The notes beneath the pieces were generated by a model, which worked only from the letters and a program-made list of their open reading frames with translations, was not told the DNA's origin and did not search any database. From NCBI GenBank assembly GCA_951799405.1, contig OX637339.1, positions 7,998,001 to 8,062,000 of the forward strand: a DNA stretch of 64,000 bases. Reading direction: 5' to 3'. The stretch comes from Agapetus fuscipes (Eukaryota; Arthropoda; Insecta; Trichoptera; Glossosomatidae). Below are positions 62,461-64,000 of the stretch, piece after piece (the stretch's first letter is position 1; the number at the start of each line of letters is the position of its first letter). The translations under genes and the position numbers were made by a program.

Positions 62461-63106
62461 TGTTTAACTGAGTTATCTATAATTTGGCACATATGCCAGT
62501 GTGCTCCCTAATAAATAAAAAAATACACACCGAAGGACCTGCTTCAAGAAAATCCAAAATACAATTCAGTTGTTCCTGCTAGTCATAAGAGATACCTCAC
62601 ATACGTCATTGTGGATACAGAAATATTGTAAAACCCCACATCAGATTCAAGAGAGCTGAAGGAGACTATATTACGGTAATCGAGGATATTCGGATGGCTG
62701 AATCTCATAAGTACGTAAATCAATTCATAAAGACTAAAGGGAAGAACTATAAATCATACAAAATATGGCTGGCATACTGCTTCCATTGTTTCTTGACTTC
62801 TTAAGCAAGAGATAAAAACGAAGTACGGTATAGCGTCATATCTTTTACTGTATTCACTTTCAAGAAGGCTTTTGTTTTAAAAATATATAAGTCAAGTAAA
62901 ACAAATGTTTATAATAGGTACCGAAAATACGATTTTAAAATATGTGAAACTATGGATGTTTAGAAAAAGTTGGTAACTTAATTTATTTAAAAAAAATTGT
63001 ATCTTAGTTGCCTATTGGATAAATATAAGTTGAACATAAGTAAGTAAGTAAGAGGAACATTTTATTTTTATTTTTACTAATAAGAAGATCACCAATCATT
63101 ATTCAT
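62461..63106. other. Unannotated stretch, probably old element
   Basis: Mildly coding-like text without a long frame (RAEGDYITVIEDIRMAESHK in one frame at about 62650-62710). May belong to the same dead element as 62320-62460. Confidence 0.3.
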
Positions 63107-63837
63107 GGATGATAAAATGGATATTTTCCTGGAGCAACCAATTATTGAAGAAACCTTGCCGATATTAGGAATTGGGTTCGAAAAAAATACCGTAACTGGA
63201 AATCAAGTATGAATCACACGGATATGAACATTGAACACTAGACTCCTGCTCAGAAAGCAGGCTGGATCAGAGAGTAAGTTTTTTTTCGAATGTAACAGGT
63301 TCGCCACAAATTGCGTTGACAAAAAATATGACGACACACAACAGAGGGGATAAAATCTAATTGCAAATTTTGCCCCGAGCCTTTAATAATATAAATATCT
63401 CTCTAACATGAAGTTGCATAACAATGAGCTATGAGGTGAGAACTTCTACCATTGAAGACATTTTTTGATTATTTTTTTTAGAAAAAATCCTTGTATAAGA
63501 GAATTTTTAGAACAAATTTTCAAAATTGCAACTTTTGCACACAGCCAGTCGAAATAAGAATTCACTGCTTTGGACGGCATTTTTTAGAAAAAACTCGTCT
63601 GATGGTAAATCATTGCATGAAGAATACCTACCTACGTTTTTTTCAAAAGGGCAAAATTTCTATGGACCGGGCACGCGTCTTCAAGGGCAGAAATATTCCC
63701 TGAAAGAATGTAAAACAAAGGAGCTTTTTGCAATTCTCAAAAGAAAAGATTATTTTAGTGATGATCGACATGAAATACAATTGACGGACAAAGTGGCGAC
63801 AAAATATAAAGGAGGAATAATATGTCTAGGAGTGTAA
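63107..63837 (+). other. Uncharacterised open frames at the right edge
   Basis: 63107-63211 encodes MDDKMDIFLEQPIIEETLPI and 14 more residues before a stop. 63526-63837 is a 103-codon frame with KYSLKECKTKELFAILKRKD. Neither shows a domain I recognise, and the intervening stops argue for a decayed element or chance. From 63838 to the window end I see nothing further. Confidence 0.25.
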
Positions 63838-64000
63838 AAAGAGAAAAAGATGAAGAAGATGACAACTAGGTACCATAAATTTTGCATGATTTTCAAAGGT
63901 ACATCAGAGTGTTTTAGAGATCAAAGAAATGGACGCGAAACAAATTCCAATGACAACAAAATTGTGACGTCACAAAGCTGGATTGGTAGGGAAAAGAAAA

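Overview
The window looks like accessory DNA from an insect, most likely a moth or butterfly. It is AT-rich, has many GTAGGTACCTAC-type stretches, one recognisable host exon, and otherwise a dense, nested population of short retroelements, decayed non-LTR retrotransposons and small inverted-repeat DNA elements. I see no bacterial or phage genes, no CRISPR array and no operons.

The only well-supported host gene is the terminal coding exon of an odd-skipped family zinc-finger gene (10424-11774, + strand), most like bowl. It completes one C2H2 finger, encodes three more, and ends in an eh1-like Groucho-binding motif. Everything to its left is probably its last intron; I found no upstream coding exon. 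A long AT-rich 3' UTR probably runs to about 13.56 kb and carries a repeat insertion.

The rest is a repeat landscape. The labels here are mine. R1: a roughly 250-bp element with a fixed 5' start and a short tandem-repeat tail but no clear tRNA head, in about 35 full or partial copies. SA and SB: two tRNA-headed SINEs. SE, SG and a tRNA-Arg-like unit: minor tRNA-headed families. RI: a repeat of unknown type. MH and MK: two inverted-repeat (MITE-like) families. Three single-copy foldback elements also occur. Decayed C-terminal ends of several non-LTR retrotransposon families lie on both strands. Two diverged LTRs of one LTR family sit in inverted orientation at 20.9 and 24.5 kb. A broken PIF/Harbinger transposon of about 3.5 kb (54.5-58.0 kb) keeps two exons of its transposase and a small spliced ORF.

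Nesting is the dominant structure. At 54.5-58.0 kb a non-LTR relic is split by the Harbinger element, which holds an R1 copy, which is itself split by a palindromic Penelope-like tail. The observations most worth following are a 5S rRNA-like sequence fused to a tRNA-headed SINE (17.6-17.94 kb), hammerhead-like cores in the palindromic tails, the R1 family with an identical pair of copies, a 40-45 bp minisatellite embedded in R1, and MITEs whose ends match the Harbinger termini. None is proven to be a functional system; most claims here are pattern recognition by eye.
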